The notes under the pieces were generated by a model. That model searched no databases. It was not told the DNA's origin and saw only the letters and a list, made by a program, of their open reading frames with translations. From NCBI GenBank assembly GCA_951828585.1, contig OX639991.1:1582576-1646575 (forward strand): a stretch of 64,000 nt of DNA, read 5' to 3'. The stretch is from Longimicrobiales bacterium (GTDB lineage: Bacteria; Gemmatimonadota; Gemmatimonadetes; Longimicrobiales; Gaopeijiaceae). Every line of letters begins with the position of its first letter. The stretch's first letter is position 1. The position numbers were made by a program, and so were the translations under genes. Of the stretch, positions 27,118 to 37,471 are shown one piece after another.

Positions 27118-30100
27118 TCATCGTCGCGCACCCCTCGCCTCTTCCTCCCGCATCCGCCGCACCTCGGGCAGCCCGTGCAGCGCCTCGTTGTCCTTCGCGT
27201 AGTCCCACGGGGTGAGCCCTTCGTCGTCCACGGCGGTGTCGTCGGCGCCGAGCGCCAGCAGTGCCAGAAAAGCGTGGGCATTGCTGCGCGCGGCGAGGTG
27301 CAGGGGGGTCCGACCATCCCTGTCCCGCAACTCCAGGTCCGCACCCAGGGCGACCAGGGTTTCGATAATCGGGGGATTCCGGTTGCTACGCGCTGCGAGG
27401 TGCAGGGGCGACGCTTGCCCCGGGTCCGCGATGTTCGCAATCGCGATCTCGGTCAGGAAGGTTCCGGCGTGCTCGATGGGTACCGCGGCCGCGTCGGGTG
27501 GCCGTCCCGTGTTCACTTCCGCGCCCGCCCGGACGAGCGCCGTCACCACCGCCGGATTCCGGTTGCCCGCCGCGGCTTCGTGCAGTGGTGTGACGCCGTC
27601 CATCGGGGAGTATATGCGCCTGTACTCCTCGGCGTAGCTTCCCACCGCCTGGGGGTCTGCGCCGGCCTCGAGAAGGATGTCGATCATGGCGGGATTCTCG
27701 TTCGATGAGGCGGCCTTGTGCAGGGCCGTCCGTCCCATCCATTCACGCGCGTTCACATCCGCTCCGGCTTCCAGCAACAGGGTGGCGACCGCCGGGTTTG
27801 CGTTGCCGGCGGCGAGGGTCAGGGGCGTCTGGCCGTAGTAGGCCCGCGCGTTCGCGTCCGCGCCTGCCTCAAGCAGGACGCGGACCACTTCCTCGTCCGG
27901 GTTGTTCTGCGCCGCCAGGAGAAGCGGAGTCCAGTCCCATCCCCAGTCGACGATGAATCCGCTCGCGCGCATGTCCACCTGCGCGCCGGCTTCCAGCAAC
28001 GTACGCACTATGGCGGGGGTGCCCATTTCCGCAGCGTGGTGGAGGGGCGTGTGGTCTTCCTCGTTACGTCCGTGCAGTGCGGCCCCCGCTTCGAGGAGTA
28101 CCGTGATCGTTGTCGGGTCGCGGGCCGATTGGACGGCGGTGTGGAGTGGGCGGGGGCCGTACGGGTCAGTGGCGAAGCGCGATTGAGGGTCGGACACCGC
28201 GACGTTCACGTTGGCCCCTTCTTCGATGCAGCCGGCCACGATTTCGGGAGTTGCCAGCGCGAAAAAGCTGCGTGTGACAAAGTTCTGGCAGTGGACCGGG
28301 TCGGCGACATACCCCGAGTCGTCTACCGCGGTCGGATCCGCTCCAAGTTCGAGGAGCGCGGCCGCGATGGCCGGGTTGTTCACTGCCAGGTGCAACGGGG
28401 TCACTCCGATCTCCGTGCGGGCGTTGACTTCCGCCCCGGCCTCCACAAACAACACGACCAGGCTGTCTCCAATGCCCTCCCTGTCCGAGCCCGCCGCGGC
28501 GTGAAGAGGCGTCTGACCACGCCGGTCGCGCGCGTTGACGTCGGCGCCGGCATCGAACAGCGCCCTGGCGAAGGAAACCCTGCCCGCGCCGCTCCTGCCA
28601 AAGAGACCAACTCTCGCAACTGTGTGCAGGGGGGTTCTGCCAGCGTTGTCACGCCCGTTGACGTCCACACCTGCATCGAGAAACGCCGCCAACATTTCCA
28701 GGGTACCCGGGCCATGGCTTTCACCTGCGGCCAACCCGGTGAGCAACACGTTGCCGAATCTTCCCCGCACATCCAATGGTGTTCCCGCTTCCAAGCAGCC
28801 TTTCAAACTTGTGACCGGAATGCCCGTCAGGAAACGCAGGTCACTCCATTCGCATGCCGCATCCACCGCCCCGTCCCCCCCATTCCCCGCGACCGGCTCC
28901 GCGCCCAACGCCAGAAGCTGCTCGACCGCCCAGGTGTGACCGCCCATCCACGCGACCTGGGCCGGGGTCCTGCCGCTCTCGTTGCGCGCGTTGATGTCCG
29001 CCCCCGCCGCCACGAGCGCCGCGATCGTGCTGGAGTCGGGACGGTACCCCGCCATTGCGGAGTGCAGTGGCGTGTCGCCTTCGGTCGTCCGCAGTCCAGG
29101 GTCGGCGCCCAACTCGAGGAGCAGGGCCACGTTGCCGGAATTCCTAAATCCGCCCGCCGCGAGGTGCAGCGGTGTTTCTCCATTGTTGTTGGGGAGGTTT
29201 ATATCCACTCCGGCGTCCAGCAGGAGCGGGATTCTGGAACCCACGGAGGAGTACTCGGCCAGGGTATGGAGGAGCGTCTCGCCGTTTCGGTTAGCCAACA
29301 ACGGATCGGCACCTGCATCGAGGAGTGCGCTGATCACTGCCGGTCCCGCGAATGCGGCGTCATGCAGCGCGGTTCGAAGACCGGTGCGGGTGTGCGCGTT
29401 GGGATCCGCGCCCCGTTCCAGAAGCCGGCGGGCGACTTCGGAAAGTGAGTCCCCCGGGCTCCGGCTGACTGATCTCATCAGCGGGGTGCCGAAGAAGCTG
29501 GGGGCGTCGACATCCGCGCCGGCCGCCAACAGGGCATCGACCACGCCCGCCGTTATGGCGCGGTGGAGGGCTGTGCCTTCGCGCAGCGTTTGCGCATGGA
29601 CATCCGCGCCGGCCTCCAGCAGGAGGGTCGTTACGGCCTCGTCGTAGGCTGCCAGAAGAAGAGGTGTGATGCGGTCGCTGCCGGCGGCATTCACGTCGGC
29701 GCCTGCCCGCACCAGGACGGCTGCAACGGCTTCGTTGCGGTGGCGCAACGCGAAGTGGAGCGGTGTGTGGCCGTTGTACCCCGGCACGCTCACGTCGGCA
29801 CCCGCCTCCAACAGCATGAGAATGAGGGCTGTATCCGCTTTGGCGGTTGCGTGGTGGAGGACGGTGTGGCCGTGCTCGTCACGAGCGCTCAGGTCGTTAG
29901 TTCCCCTGCACGCACGCGGCGTAGTCGGCCGGGGTCGCCGCCCGCGCAAACACGGCCTGTTGCCAGTTCTGGCAGACGCCTGGATCCGCGGCCTCGTCCC
30001 GCTGATTGCGCGCGAGCGGATCGGCGCCCGCGGCGAGCAGCAGACTGACCGCCTCGGCGTTGATCCAGGGTTCAAGCCAGGGTGAACGACGGGGTTCACG

Positions 30101-30712
30101 CCAGGGTTCGCGCCAGGCGTATTCGGGAGAGGGATTCTGCCAGGCGCGATGCAAGGGCGTGTTCCGGCGGTCGTCACGCGCGTCGATGTCCGCACCCGCC
30201 TCCAACAGGATCTCCAACAGCGCCGCAACTTCCTCGGGGTTGGGTATCTCCCGGGGGTTGGGGTGCAGACGCACCGCAGCGTGCAGGGGGGTGGTGCCGC
30301 GCAGGTCGCGCGCATTCACGTCGGCACCGGCGGTCAGGAGCGCCGCGATCACCCCCGGATTGGGGTTGGCGCGGGCCACCTCGTGCAGGGGAGTGCGGCC
30401 CCTTCGGTCCCGCGCGTTCACGTCGCCCCCTCCGGCCAGCAGGAGGTTGATGAGGATGGAGTCGGAAACGGCCCGCGCCGCGTGGTGCAGCGGTGTTCCG
30501 CGGTACATGTCCACGGGGGCGCCGGGGTCCGCGCCGGCCGCGATGCACGCAAAAACCGTATCTGGCACGGCCAGTTCGAAGAAGCGGTAGGAGCCCCAGT
30601 CCGCGCAGGTGACCTGGGGTGGGGTGGGGGCGGGAGGGTCCTGGGCGGACGCCGGGGCCGCGAAGACGAGCAGCAATGCCGCGAAAGTGGAAGATCTGAT
30701 TGCAATCGTCAT
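27118..30712 (-). pseudogene. secreted ankyrin-repeat protein 3, one frameshift near 29900
   Basis: The ATG at 30712 begins a signal peptide (cleavage after FAAPASA, before QD). Four caps are seen: CADWGSYRFFELA, CQNWQQAVFARA, CEWSDLRFLTGI and CQNFVTRSFFALA, each with a second Cys about 17-20 residues on, alternating with runs of ankyrin repeats. At 29896-29906 the frame ends at CVQGN-stop; dropping one A continues as TNDLSARDEHGHTVLHHA. The joined product is about 1,197 residues. The C-terminus is intact (GLTPWDYAKDNEALHGLPEV). It is transcribed away from qhpD, whose start is 84 bases from its own. Confidence 0.82.
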
Positions 30713-30795
30713 GTCCAACTTCACTCCCTCTTCTGGCGACCATCCGTCGGATAACCTACTGTGTGGCCGACGACCCCACCACACAGGACCCACCC

Positions 30796-32280
30796 ATGAG
30801 CGCAGGCGCGCATACCACGCCGGTCAAGACCGCGGATCCCCCGCCCCCCGCCCCCACCTTCCTCGCCCAGCGCGAGTTCCATCCCTTTGAAGCCGGCGGC
30901 GAAACCTTCCTCTACCTGGTCCCCTCGGCCGCCGTCTTCCACCTCGATGAGCCCTCGCTCGCCGTGCTCCAGTCCCTCGACGCCGGCCCCGCGACCGAAG
31001 ACACCATCATCTCCACCCTCACCCCCCGCTTCGGCGAACCCACCGTACGCCGCAGCCTCGCCGAACTCATGCGCGTCCGCGCCATCGGCCTCACCAGCGC
31101 CCCGAAGGAGACCTTCCCCCGCGTCCTTCCCCAGTCGAACTTCCCGCTCACCACGATGGTCCTGAACGTGACGAACAAGTGCAACCTGGCGTGCACCTAC
31201 TGCTACGAGTACGGCGAGGACAAGATCGTCGACACGACGTGCGATCCCGCGCCCAACTACATGAGCGAGGAGACCGCGCGCCAGAGCGTCGACTTCATGT
31301 TCGAGCAGTCGGGCGAGCTGCCGGTCGCGCACCTGACCTTCTTCGGCGGCGAAACGCTGCTCAACTTCAAGGTGCTCAAGAAGACGGCGGCGTACGCGCG
31401 CGAACGGGCAAAGGAGCTGGGGAAGGATGTCGACTTCTCGCTTACGACCAATGGCACGCTGCTCCGCGACGAGGTGATCGACTGGCTGGCCGACAACCGG
31501 ATCGGGGTGACGGTCAGCATCGACGGGCCGAAGGAGATGCAGGACCGGTTCCGCGTCTTCAAGAACGGGATGGGCAGCTACGACTACGCCATGCCGAAGA
31601 TCAAGCGCCTGCTGGAACGGCACCGCACGCGGCCGATCGGGGCGCGGGTGACGCTGACGCGGCAGACGCTGAACGTGACGCGAATCTTCAACCATCTGCG
31701 CAACGAAATCGGGTTCTGGGAGGTCGGCTTCGCTCCCGTCACGACCGCCAACGGGCGCGGCTACGCGATCGAGGACACCGGGTTCGACCACATGCTCGGC
31801 CAGTTCGAGGAGCTGGCGCAGGAGTACCTTGAGTTCGCGGTCGAGGACCGGCATCACGGGTTCTCGAATGTGAAGGACACGATCGAGGAGATCCACAAGG
31901 GGGTGAGCAAGGCGTTTCCGTGCGGGGCGGGGCTGGGGCTGATGGGGGTGGCGACGGATGGGGAGGTGGGGCTGTGTCACCGGTTCGCGGGGTCGGATGA
32001 CCACAGCATCGGGTCGGTGCACGGCGGGCTGGACCGCCAGCGGCAGTTCGAGTTTCTGGGGCGCCATCATGTGGCGAACAAGACCGACTGCAACACGTGC
32101 TGGGCGCGTCCGCTATGCGCGGGGGGATGCTATCACGAGGCGCATGTGCGGTATGGGGACACGGGGAAGGCGAACCTGCACTACTGCGACTGGATCCGGA
32201 GCTGGACGGACACGTGTCTGAAGGTGTACGGGGAGATCGCGGTCAGGAATCCGGGGTATCTGGAGCAGTTTGAGGGGTGA
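30796..32280 (+). CDS. qhpD: radical SAM/SPASM thioether synthase QhpD
   Basis: A 494-residue protein. Residues about 28-100 resemble a PqqD-like peptide recognition domain (HPFEAGGETFLYLVPSAAVF). The radical SAM motif is CNLACTYC, with Cys at 129, 133 and 136. The C-terminal SPASM region holds the extra Cys clusters (CGAG, CNTCWARPLCAGGC, YCDW) for auxiliary iron-sulfur centres. QhpD forms the three Cys-to-Asp/Glu thioether bonds in the QHNDH gamma subunit in the cytoplasm. The gene normally lies between qhpA and qhpC. Here ankyrin genes separate it from qhpA and 24 kb of other DNA from qhpC, yet it is intact. Confidence 0.93.
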   Translation: MSAGAHTTPVKTADPPPPAPTFLAQREFHPFEAGGETFLYLVPSAAVFHLDEPSLAVLQSLDAGPATEDTIISTLTPRFGEPTVRRSLAELMRVRAIGLTSAPKETFPRVLPQSNFPLTTMVLNVTNKCNLACTYCYEYGEDKIVDTTCDPAPNYMSEETARQSVDFMFEQSGELPVAHLTFFGGETLLNFKVLKKTAAYARERAKELGKDVDFSLTTNGTLLRDEVIDWLADNRIGVTVSIDGPKEMQDRFRVFKNGMGSYDYAMPKIKRLLERHRTRPIGARVTLTRQTLNVTRIFNHLRNEIGFWEVGFAPVTTANGRGYAIEDTGFDHMLGQFEELAQEYLEFAVEDRHHGFSNVKDTIEEIHKGVSKAFPCGAGLGLMGVATDGEVGLCHRFAGSDDHSIGSVHGGLDRQRQFEFLGRHHVANKTDCNTCWARPLCAGGCYHEAHVRYGDTGKANLHYCDWIRSWTDTCLKVYGEIAVRNPGYLEQFEG

Positions 32281-32306
32281 GGGGGGGGGGTCCGGTCCTC
32301 GGTACT

Positions 32307-33473
32307 TCACCGCAACCGGTAGATCGACAGTTGCGGTTCTTGGCCGACGCCGTACTCAACCAAACTGACGGCCATGTCTCCCCGCAGGACCATTAGCGCC
32401 GGGTACACACTGTCCCATGTGAAGTGCCCCACATGCTCACGTGTCTTCAAATCGAACACATCGAGCCGAGCGTCCCGAAGCTCATCGGGTCTGGCGTCAC
32501 CCACTTGTTCCCAGTAGCCCCCTTCCATCTGCACGAATTCGATTTCGCGCCAGCCCGGATCCGCAACTTCGACGATGATCCAGAGCCGGTCCTGGGCGTC
32601 AACGCCGAAGTAGCCCATGCGGGGAATCGGGCGCGGGCTCCGCCTCAAGTCCGCCAACTGACCAGGGAACCACGATAGATCACCAACCACGGTTCGAAGG
32701 TGGCGCCCGTCAAGCGACCATTCCTCCCAGTGTGGCAGGGTGGGCTTGCCCCACCACACCGTGCCCGAGCGGCTCATGGTACTGAGGACAGGCAGACCTC
32801 CGTAGGGCTCGTCCGGTACATAGGTCGGCGAATCCGCACCGAAATGCACCACTGGCTCATCGGAAGCGAGGGTGGTTAGGTGAAGTGGATACCCTACGAT
32901 ATCAGGAGTCCTCGTTTGCAGGCTCGCAACGACCAGGGTGTCATATCCCGAAACATGAAAGCGTCCGTGTCCCAGGGCATAGGGATACCGATGCCTTCGG
33001 ATGAAGGCGCCACTTCCGTCAAATACGGACCAGGAGCGATTGCGGTAGTCCAGGGCGACAATGTCGGTGCGGACTACCTGGACATCGCTGATTGCACCGA
33101 ACTCCCCTGGGCCCTCGCCCGCGCGCCCGATCAGATCCAGGAACCGCCCGTCTTCATCGAAACGCTTGATAGTGGTTCCAGAAAAAGCAAAGGTCAGGTA
33201 GCCCATCTTGTCGTCCCAGACAGCCCGCGTCCACTCCTCCTCGATCATCCCGGGACCTACCGCCTCGCCTAGACTGACAACCTTTTCCAAGGGCAGGCGA
33301 CAGGTATCGCACTGGTCGATCTCAGACAGGTCGATGACTATCTGTGCCGCCAAGGTCGGGAGGGGGACGGCAATGGGAAGCCAGAGAAGCAGTAGACTGC
33401 TCCAGACCATGCGGCACCCCGCCATAACACGAACGAAGAGGTTTTTGTTCACGGCCTCAAGCAGTTCATTCAT
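32307..33473 (-). CDS. secreted six-bladed beta-propeller protein, CxxC subfamily
   Basis: A 388-residue protein with a signal segment (WSSLLLLWLPIAVPLPTLAA), then CDTC shortly after cleavage, as in the propellers at 1396 and 44645. The signature GEGPGEFG is present. The start overlaps the stop of the Cys-rich gene by one base (TAATG), so the two are coupled. C-terminal blades resemble those of the 1396 protein. Fold and location are clear; the role is not. It converges on qhpD, 26 bases away. Confidence 0.85.
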   Translation of the reverse strand: MNELLEAVNKNLFVRVMAGCRMVWSSLLLLWLPIAVPLPTLAAQIVIDLSEIDQCDTCRLPLEKVVSLGEAVGPGMIEEEWTRAVWDDKMGYLTFAFSGTTIKRFDEDGRFLDLIGRAGEGPGEFGAISDVQVVRTDIVALDYRNRSWSVFDGSGAFIRRHRYPYALGHGRFHVSGYDTLVVASLQTRTPDIVGYPLHLTTLASDEPVVHFGADSPTYVPDEPYGGLPVLSTMSRSGTVWWGKPTLPHWEEWSLDGRHLRTVVGDLSWFPGQLADLRRSPRPIPRMGYFGVDAQDRLWIIVEVADPGWREIEFVQMEGGYWEQVGDARPDELRDARLDVFDLKTREHVGHFTWDSVYPALMVLRGDMAVSLVEYGVGQEPQLSIYRLR

Positions 33474-33988
33474 TATGGCTGGGTCGCCGACCCGGCGGCA
33501 ACCAAGGCATCAAACCCTGATGCTTGAGTGGGTGTCCAGGCCAGGGACGCCGCGACTGCTCCACCACATCCGAGAATCTGGACTGCTTGACGTTTCCAGT
33601 TGATCAGGATATTCGGCTCGGTTGCGTCAACGGAGACCAGCTCGTTGGCCGGCATCGCCTGGATCAGGCGCATCAAGGTGTCACGATCGCCTTTGGCCAA
33701 CGGGTGGCCCACGCATTTGTGAGTGCCACCATCGCACCCAACGTGCGTGTCCTCACACTCGTGCTGCGGGCTCGAATACTCGCCTTCGGCCGGAAAAGCC
33801 GGGGTGACTTCGTGATGCCAGACAGTCGGTCCACACTGGACGCAGTTATAGATACAGAGAGCGGCATCGTAGGAGAGCACAGATGAAATCCACGCCCGAT
33901 CCGGTGCTGAAACGTGCGTCTCGTGGCGAACGCCGGCCAGGACGCCGACGAGCACGACCAGAAACATGATCATCCTTGTGTAACGCAT
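33473..33988 (-). CDS. Cys-rich secreted protein, unknown family
   Basis: I start it at the ATG at 33988, which gives a signal peptide (RMIMFLVVLVGVLAGV). The mature part has six cysteines between residues 45 and 92 (CIYNCVQC, HECED, VGCDGG, HKCVG) and a later GCGG. These may form disulfides or bind metal. The C-terminal half (DTLMRLIQAMPANELVSVDA) lacks cysteine until GCGG and looks globular. No family is recognised. It is coupled to the downstream propeller. The same pairing of a Cys-rich secreted product with a propeller occurs at 11103-9647. Confidence 0.65.
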   Translation of the reverse strand: MRYTRMIMFLVVLVGVLAGVRHETHVSAPDRAWISSVLSYDAALCIYNCVQCGPTVWHHEVTPAFPAEGEYSSPQHECEDTHVGCDGGTHKCVGHPLAKGDRDTLMRLIQAMPANELVSVDATEPNILINWKRQAVQILGCGGAVAASLAWTPTQASGFDALVAAGSATQP

Positions 33989-34111
33989 GGCGACTTCAAT
34001 CCTCTCAGTTCGGGTTTTCCGATTCGGCAACTCCGGCTTGCGGAGCCACACGCTCAGTCTAAGCGACTCACGGCCGGAGAGTCAACCCTTAGCCCACCTT
34101 ATTCAACCCTG

Positions 34112-35872
34112 CCTTATTCATGAATTCGCGAGTCGAGGGCAAGGTAGGGGGCTGAGAGGCCTCTCACAACCCCGATGGCGGGTCGGGGGCGGTTCCGGGG
34201 GCAAAAAACGGGCGTTTCGAGTCCGAAAAGGTTAGTTTGTTCGACCGAACCGAGCCGGTTTCCGGCGCTTGGAGACACCTCGGCGTCCTTGCGGCCGCCG
34301 GGGCCGGGAAAGGGTTCGGCGCCTGGCGGCGCCCGCGCTATCCGGAGGGCCCGTGCAGGGTCGCGAGCCCGCGGGCGAGCATGCGCCAGTGCGCCGACGC
34401 GCCTCCGATGGTCATCGTAATCCGGCGGCCCGATACGGTGAAGCGCGCCGGGGTGCGGAGCACGCGGTCCGCGAGACGCCGCAGGCTCCAGCCGGTTCCG
34501 GTCATGCGCTCCAGCACGGCGCGCTGGACGTGCATGATCTGGTAGCCGAAGCCGGCGAGCAGCAGGCGCACCTGGTTGCACGCGAAGGGGTCCACACCCT
34601 TCTCGCGCTTCGCGATCTTCTTGCCCCGGTAGTGGCTCTTGCGGCGCGACGTGGACGACAGGGCCGGGGAGACGACGCTCATCAGCTCGCCCAGGTGGCC
34701 CTCCGCCTTGCCGCGCTTGCGGTACAGCGCCAGGAGGTCCTCGCCGGACATCTCCTCCGACGGCATCGAGGTCAGCAGCCAGAAGCAGCGCGGGATGAGT
34801 TCGCCCGGCCGCTCGACGACGACCTGCACGACCCGGCGGGAACGGGACCACGACCCGGCCCGGTAGGACGACTCGCAAACCCAGGTGCGGGGCTCGCCGC
34901 CGGGCGCCCCGTTGTTCAGCGCATCCCAGACCACGGCGTCCATGGCCGGCAGCGCCAGGCGCTTCAGCACGGCGTTGTTGCGCACCCGGGCCACGTAGTG
35001 CGTGCCCCGCTCCTCCAGCGCCGCCATCAGCGGCTCGCCGGGATATCCCGCGTCGAAGCGCACCGCTGCCTTCCCGCACAGATGCCGCTCCGCCCGCTCC
35101 AGCACCTCGAGGACGAACTCCAGCCCGCCGTCCGCCGTGTGCACCTGCCCCTCGCGCAGCCGCAGATCCAGGATGTCGCCCGTCTCCCCCGCCGCCGCCA
35201 CGATCGGATGATACACGCGCCGGTGATAGTAGCCGTTCCACGCGCTGCCCGGCTGTTCCCCATGGACCTCGACCGGCAGGCTGTCGATGTCGATCACCAG
35301 CGTCTTCGGACGCCGCCGGCCGCCCATCGCCTTCAGCCGCCACCCCGCCAGCCGCTGCAACCCCTCGCGCAGCACCTCGACGCCCTCCTTCGCCGACCAC
35401 GCCGCCACCCGCCGCGACAGCGTCGGCTGCGAGGGCAGGCACCCGCCCTCGCCCAGCGGAGCCGTGCCCGCCCGGTCGCCGGTGGCCAGCCGCAGCGCCG
35501 GATCGTCGCGCAGCTCCGTCGCGTCGCCATGGTCCCGGCGGCCCTGCCCCGCCAGCAGCAGAAGCGTCCGCGCCAGCCGCCTCTGAGAATGCCGGATCCG
35601 GCGCCCGTCCCGCTTGTCCGGCAGCCCCTCCGCCAGAAACCGCACCACCCTGCTGCGCCGCAGCAGCTCGCGCCCCGTCAGAGCCCCCGAATCCCCCGTG
35701 ATCCGGTCCCGGCCGGACCCAATCCTGATCGACCTGTTGAAGCTGAACGGCGCATCCATTATCTTCACCCCCGACGTGATGGCTGGCAGGTGCTCGCGAT
35801 CCTTCTAACACTCTGAATCTAAAGCACTTGCCGCCTCACGTCGCCTCGCCTCCCGGCCATTCGTGAATAAGG
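34112..35872 (-). mobile_element. IS1380-family insertion sequence
   Basis: The ends read CCTTATTCATGAATTCG and, inverted, CCTTATTCACGAATGGC, enclosing one transposase gene over 1,761 bases. I could not find a convincing target duplication. An imperfect 20-base sequence, AACTCCGGCTTKCGGAGCC, occurs on both sides of the element. Confidence 0.75.
34338..35768 (-). CDS. IS1380-family transposase
   Basis: A 476-residue DDE transposase of the IS1380 type, apparently full length. Likely catalytic acids are Asp in VIDIDSLPVEVHG, Asp in VRFDAGYPGEP and Glu in KRGKAEGHLGELM. The middle contains the WNGYYHRRVYHP block typical of the family. The start may be the GTG at 35768 or the ATG three codons later. 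The copy appears intact. Confidence 0.9.
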   Translation of the reverse strand: MKIMDAPFSFNRSIRIGSGRDRITGDSGALTGRELLRRSRVVRFLAEGLPDKRDGRRIRHSQRRLARTLLLLAGQGRRDHGDATELRDDPALRLATGDRAGTAPLGEGGCLPSQPTLSRRVAAWSAKEGVEVLREGLQRLAGWRLKAMGGRRRPKTLVIDIDSLPVEVHGEQPGSAWNGYYHRRVYHPIVAAAGETGDILDLRLREGQVHTADGGLEFVLEVLERAERHLCGKAAVRFDAGYPGEPLMAALEERGTHYVARVRNNAVLKRLALPAMDAVVWDALNNGAPGGEPRTWVCESSYRAGSWSRSRRVVQVVVERPGELIPRCFWLLTSMPSEEMSGEDLLALYRKRGKAEGHLGELMSVVSPALSSTSRRKSHYRGKKIAKREKGVDPFACNQVRLLLAGFGYQIMHVQRAVLERMTGTGWSLRRLADRVLRTPARFTVSGRRITMTIGGASAHWRMLARGLATLHGPSG

Positions 35873-35937
35873 GGGGTCAACAACTCCGGCTTTCGGAGCC
35901 GCAAGATGACGATGGCGAATCACGCCGGAGAATGCAA

Positions 35938-37466
35938 AGCGTTGTCCAATGAGAAATGATCATGAGCGGGGAGCCGGTTTCCAACGGGAAGTGAGTATGA
36001 GCGGGGGTGCGAGCAGATCATGGGAGCATGATCGTGACACTCAGCACCGAACGGATTCGCACCGTCGACGACATCCGCGCCTTCCTCGGCGGGAGCGAGG
36101 GGGCGGACATCGCCCCCCACGACCGTGAGGCGGCATACGCGTTCATTGAGCGGACGCTGGTCCGGTTCCGCTACCACTTCGGCCTGTCGGGGGCCGGGAA
36201 GGGCCTGGTCAGGAAGTACGCCGCCAAGGTCACCGGCTACTCGGACGCCCAGCTGACGCGGCTGATCAGGCAGCAGCGCCGCACGGGCCGCATCCGCGAC
36301 CACCGGCTGCGCCCTCCTTCGCGTCCCTTCGCCACGGTCTACACGACCGCTGACGCGATACTGCTGGCGGAGGTGGACGAGGCCTTCGGCCAGCTCTCGG
36401 GACCGGCGACGAAGAGGATCCTGTGGCGCATGTACCATGTCTTCGGCGACAAGCGCTTCGAGCGCCTGGCGGGGATTTCGAACGGCCACATCTACAACCT
36501 GCGTGCCCGCCGGGCGTACCGGCGTGCCCGGACCACGTACCGCGCGACGCGGGGCTCGTCGTCGCCGATCGGGCAGCGGCGCAGGCCCCGGCCGGAGGGC
36601 CGCCCGGGCTTCGTGCGGGTCGACACCGTGCACAGCGGCGACCGCGACGGCGAGAAGGGGGCCTACGTGATCAACATGGTCGACGAAGTGACGCAGTACC
36701 AACAACTTGCGTCGGTTCGGCGGATCACCGAGCAGTTCATGGTCCCCGTGCTCGAGGAGCTCGTCGGCGCGTTCCCCTTCCGCGTCCTGGCCTTCCATTC
36801 CGACAACGGGTCGGAGTACATCAACCACCGGGTCGCGGAGATGCTGAACAAGCTGCACGTCGAAGAGTTCACGAAGTCGCGGCCCCGGCGCTCGAACGAC
36901 AACGCGCTGGTCGAGTCCAAGAACGGCAACGTCGTACGCCGGTGGCTGGGGCGCAGCCACATCCCGGAGTCTCTGGCACCGGATGCCGACGCGTTCCTGC
37001 GCGACCATCTCTCGCCCTTTCTCAACCATCACCGCACCTGCCTCTTCGCGGTCGAGGTCGAGGATGCGAACGGGCACCGCCGCAGGAAGTACCCCCAGGA
37101 GCTGGTCATGACCCCGTACGAAAAGCTCGGATCGCTGCCCGGGGCCGACGGCTTTCTGAAGCCCGGCATCACCTTCGAGCAGATTGACGCCGCGGCGCAC
37201 GCCGTGGACAGCCTCAAGGCGGGCCAGGAGGTCCAGCGGGCCCGCAAGGCGCTCTTCCACCTCATCGCCAAGGCGCTGAACCCCGCAGCATGACCGGCCC
37301 CGCCCGCCCCTCGGCTCGCTCCGCTCGCCTCGGGGCTGGCGGCCCTTGCGCCGCCCCCTCCCCCACCCCACCATCCCAACCTCCATCCACCCCTCACCAT
37401 CACACCCCCCAACCTCGGCCCCTCCCCCCCGGCTCGTTCATGATCATGTCCGGGTTGGAAAACACT
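35938..37466 (+). mobile_element. rve-type insertion sequence, copy 1 (intact)
   Basis: The 1,529-base element has inverted ends AGCGTTGTCCAATGAG... and AGTGTTTTCCAACCCG..., both followed by ATGATCATGA(G/A)C. It is flanked by a 5-base duplication TGCAA (35933-35937 and 37467-37471). A nearly identical inverted copy spans 53212-56488, and diverged copies lie between. About 170 bases of GC-rich non-coding DNA lie downstream of the transposase gene inside the element. Confidence 0.88.
36028..37293 (+). CDS. rve-family (DDE integrase core) transposase, copy 1
   Basis: A 421-residue protein from the ATG at 36028 (GGGAG just upstream). The N-terminal half has a helical DNA-binding region (TGYSDAQLTRLIRQQRRTG). 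The integrase core carries the DDE triad: Asp in FVRVDTVHSGD, Asp in FHSDNGSEY and Glu in NDNALVESKNG. It resembles IS481/IS3-like transposases, but I do not assign a family. It differs from copy 2 at only two residues I could see (G/R and E/V), so transposition was recent. Confidence 0.9.
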   Translation: MIVTLSTERIRTVDDIRAFLGGSEGADIAPHDREAAYAFIERTLVRFRYHFGLSGAGKGLVRKYAAKVTGYSDAQLTRLIRQQRRTGRIRDHRLRPPSRPFATVYTTADAILLAEVDEAFGQLSGPATKRILWRMYHVFGDKRFERLAGISNGHIYNLRARRAYRRARTTYRATRGSSSPIGQRRRPRPEGRPGFVRVDTVHSGDRDGEKGAYVINMVDEVTQYQQLASVRRITEQFMVPVLEELVGAFPFRVLAFHSDNGSEYINHRVAEMLNKLHVEEFTKSRPRRSNDNALVESKNGNVVRRWLGRSHIPESLAPDADAFLRDHLSPFLNHHRTCLFAVEVEDANGHRRRKYPQELVMTPYEKLGSLPGADGFLKPGITFEQIDAAAHAVDSLKAGQEVQRARKALFHLIAKALNPAA

Positions 37467-37471
37467 TGCAA

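Noticed and set aside
21769-30712. A CRISPR array or simple tandem repeat
   Set aside because: The roughly 100-base periodicity comes from ankyrin codons; there are no identical repeats with unique spacers.
34112-35872. A target duplication for the IS1380 element
   Set aside because: The bases next to both ends (CCTG and GGGG) do not match, and shifting the ends did not help.
36423-37187. A second protein of 254 codons inside the rve-type transposase gene (also at 55239-56003)
   Set aside because: Same-strand shadow in another frame; it is identical in both copies only because the copies are identical.
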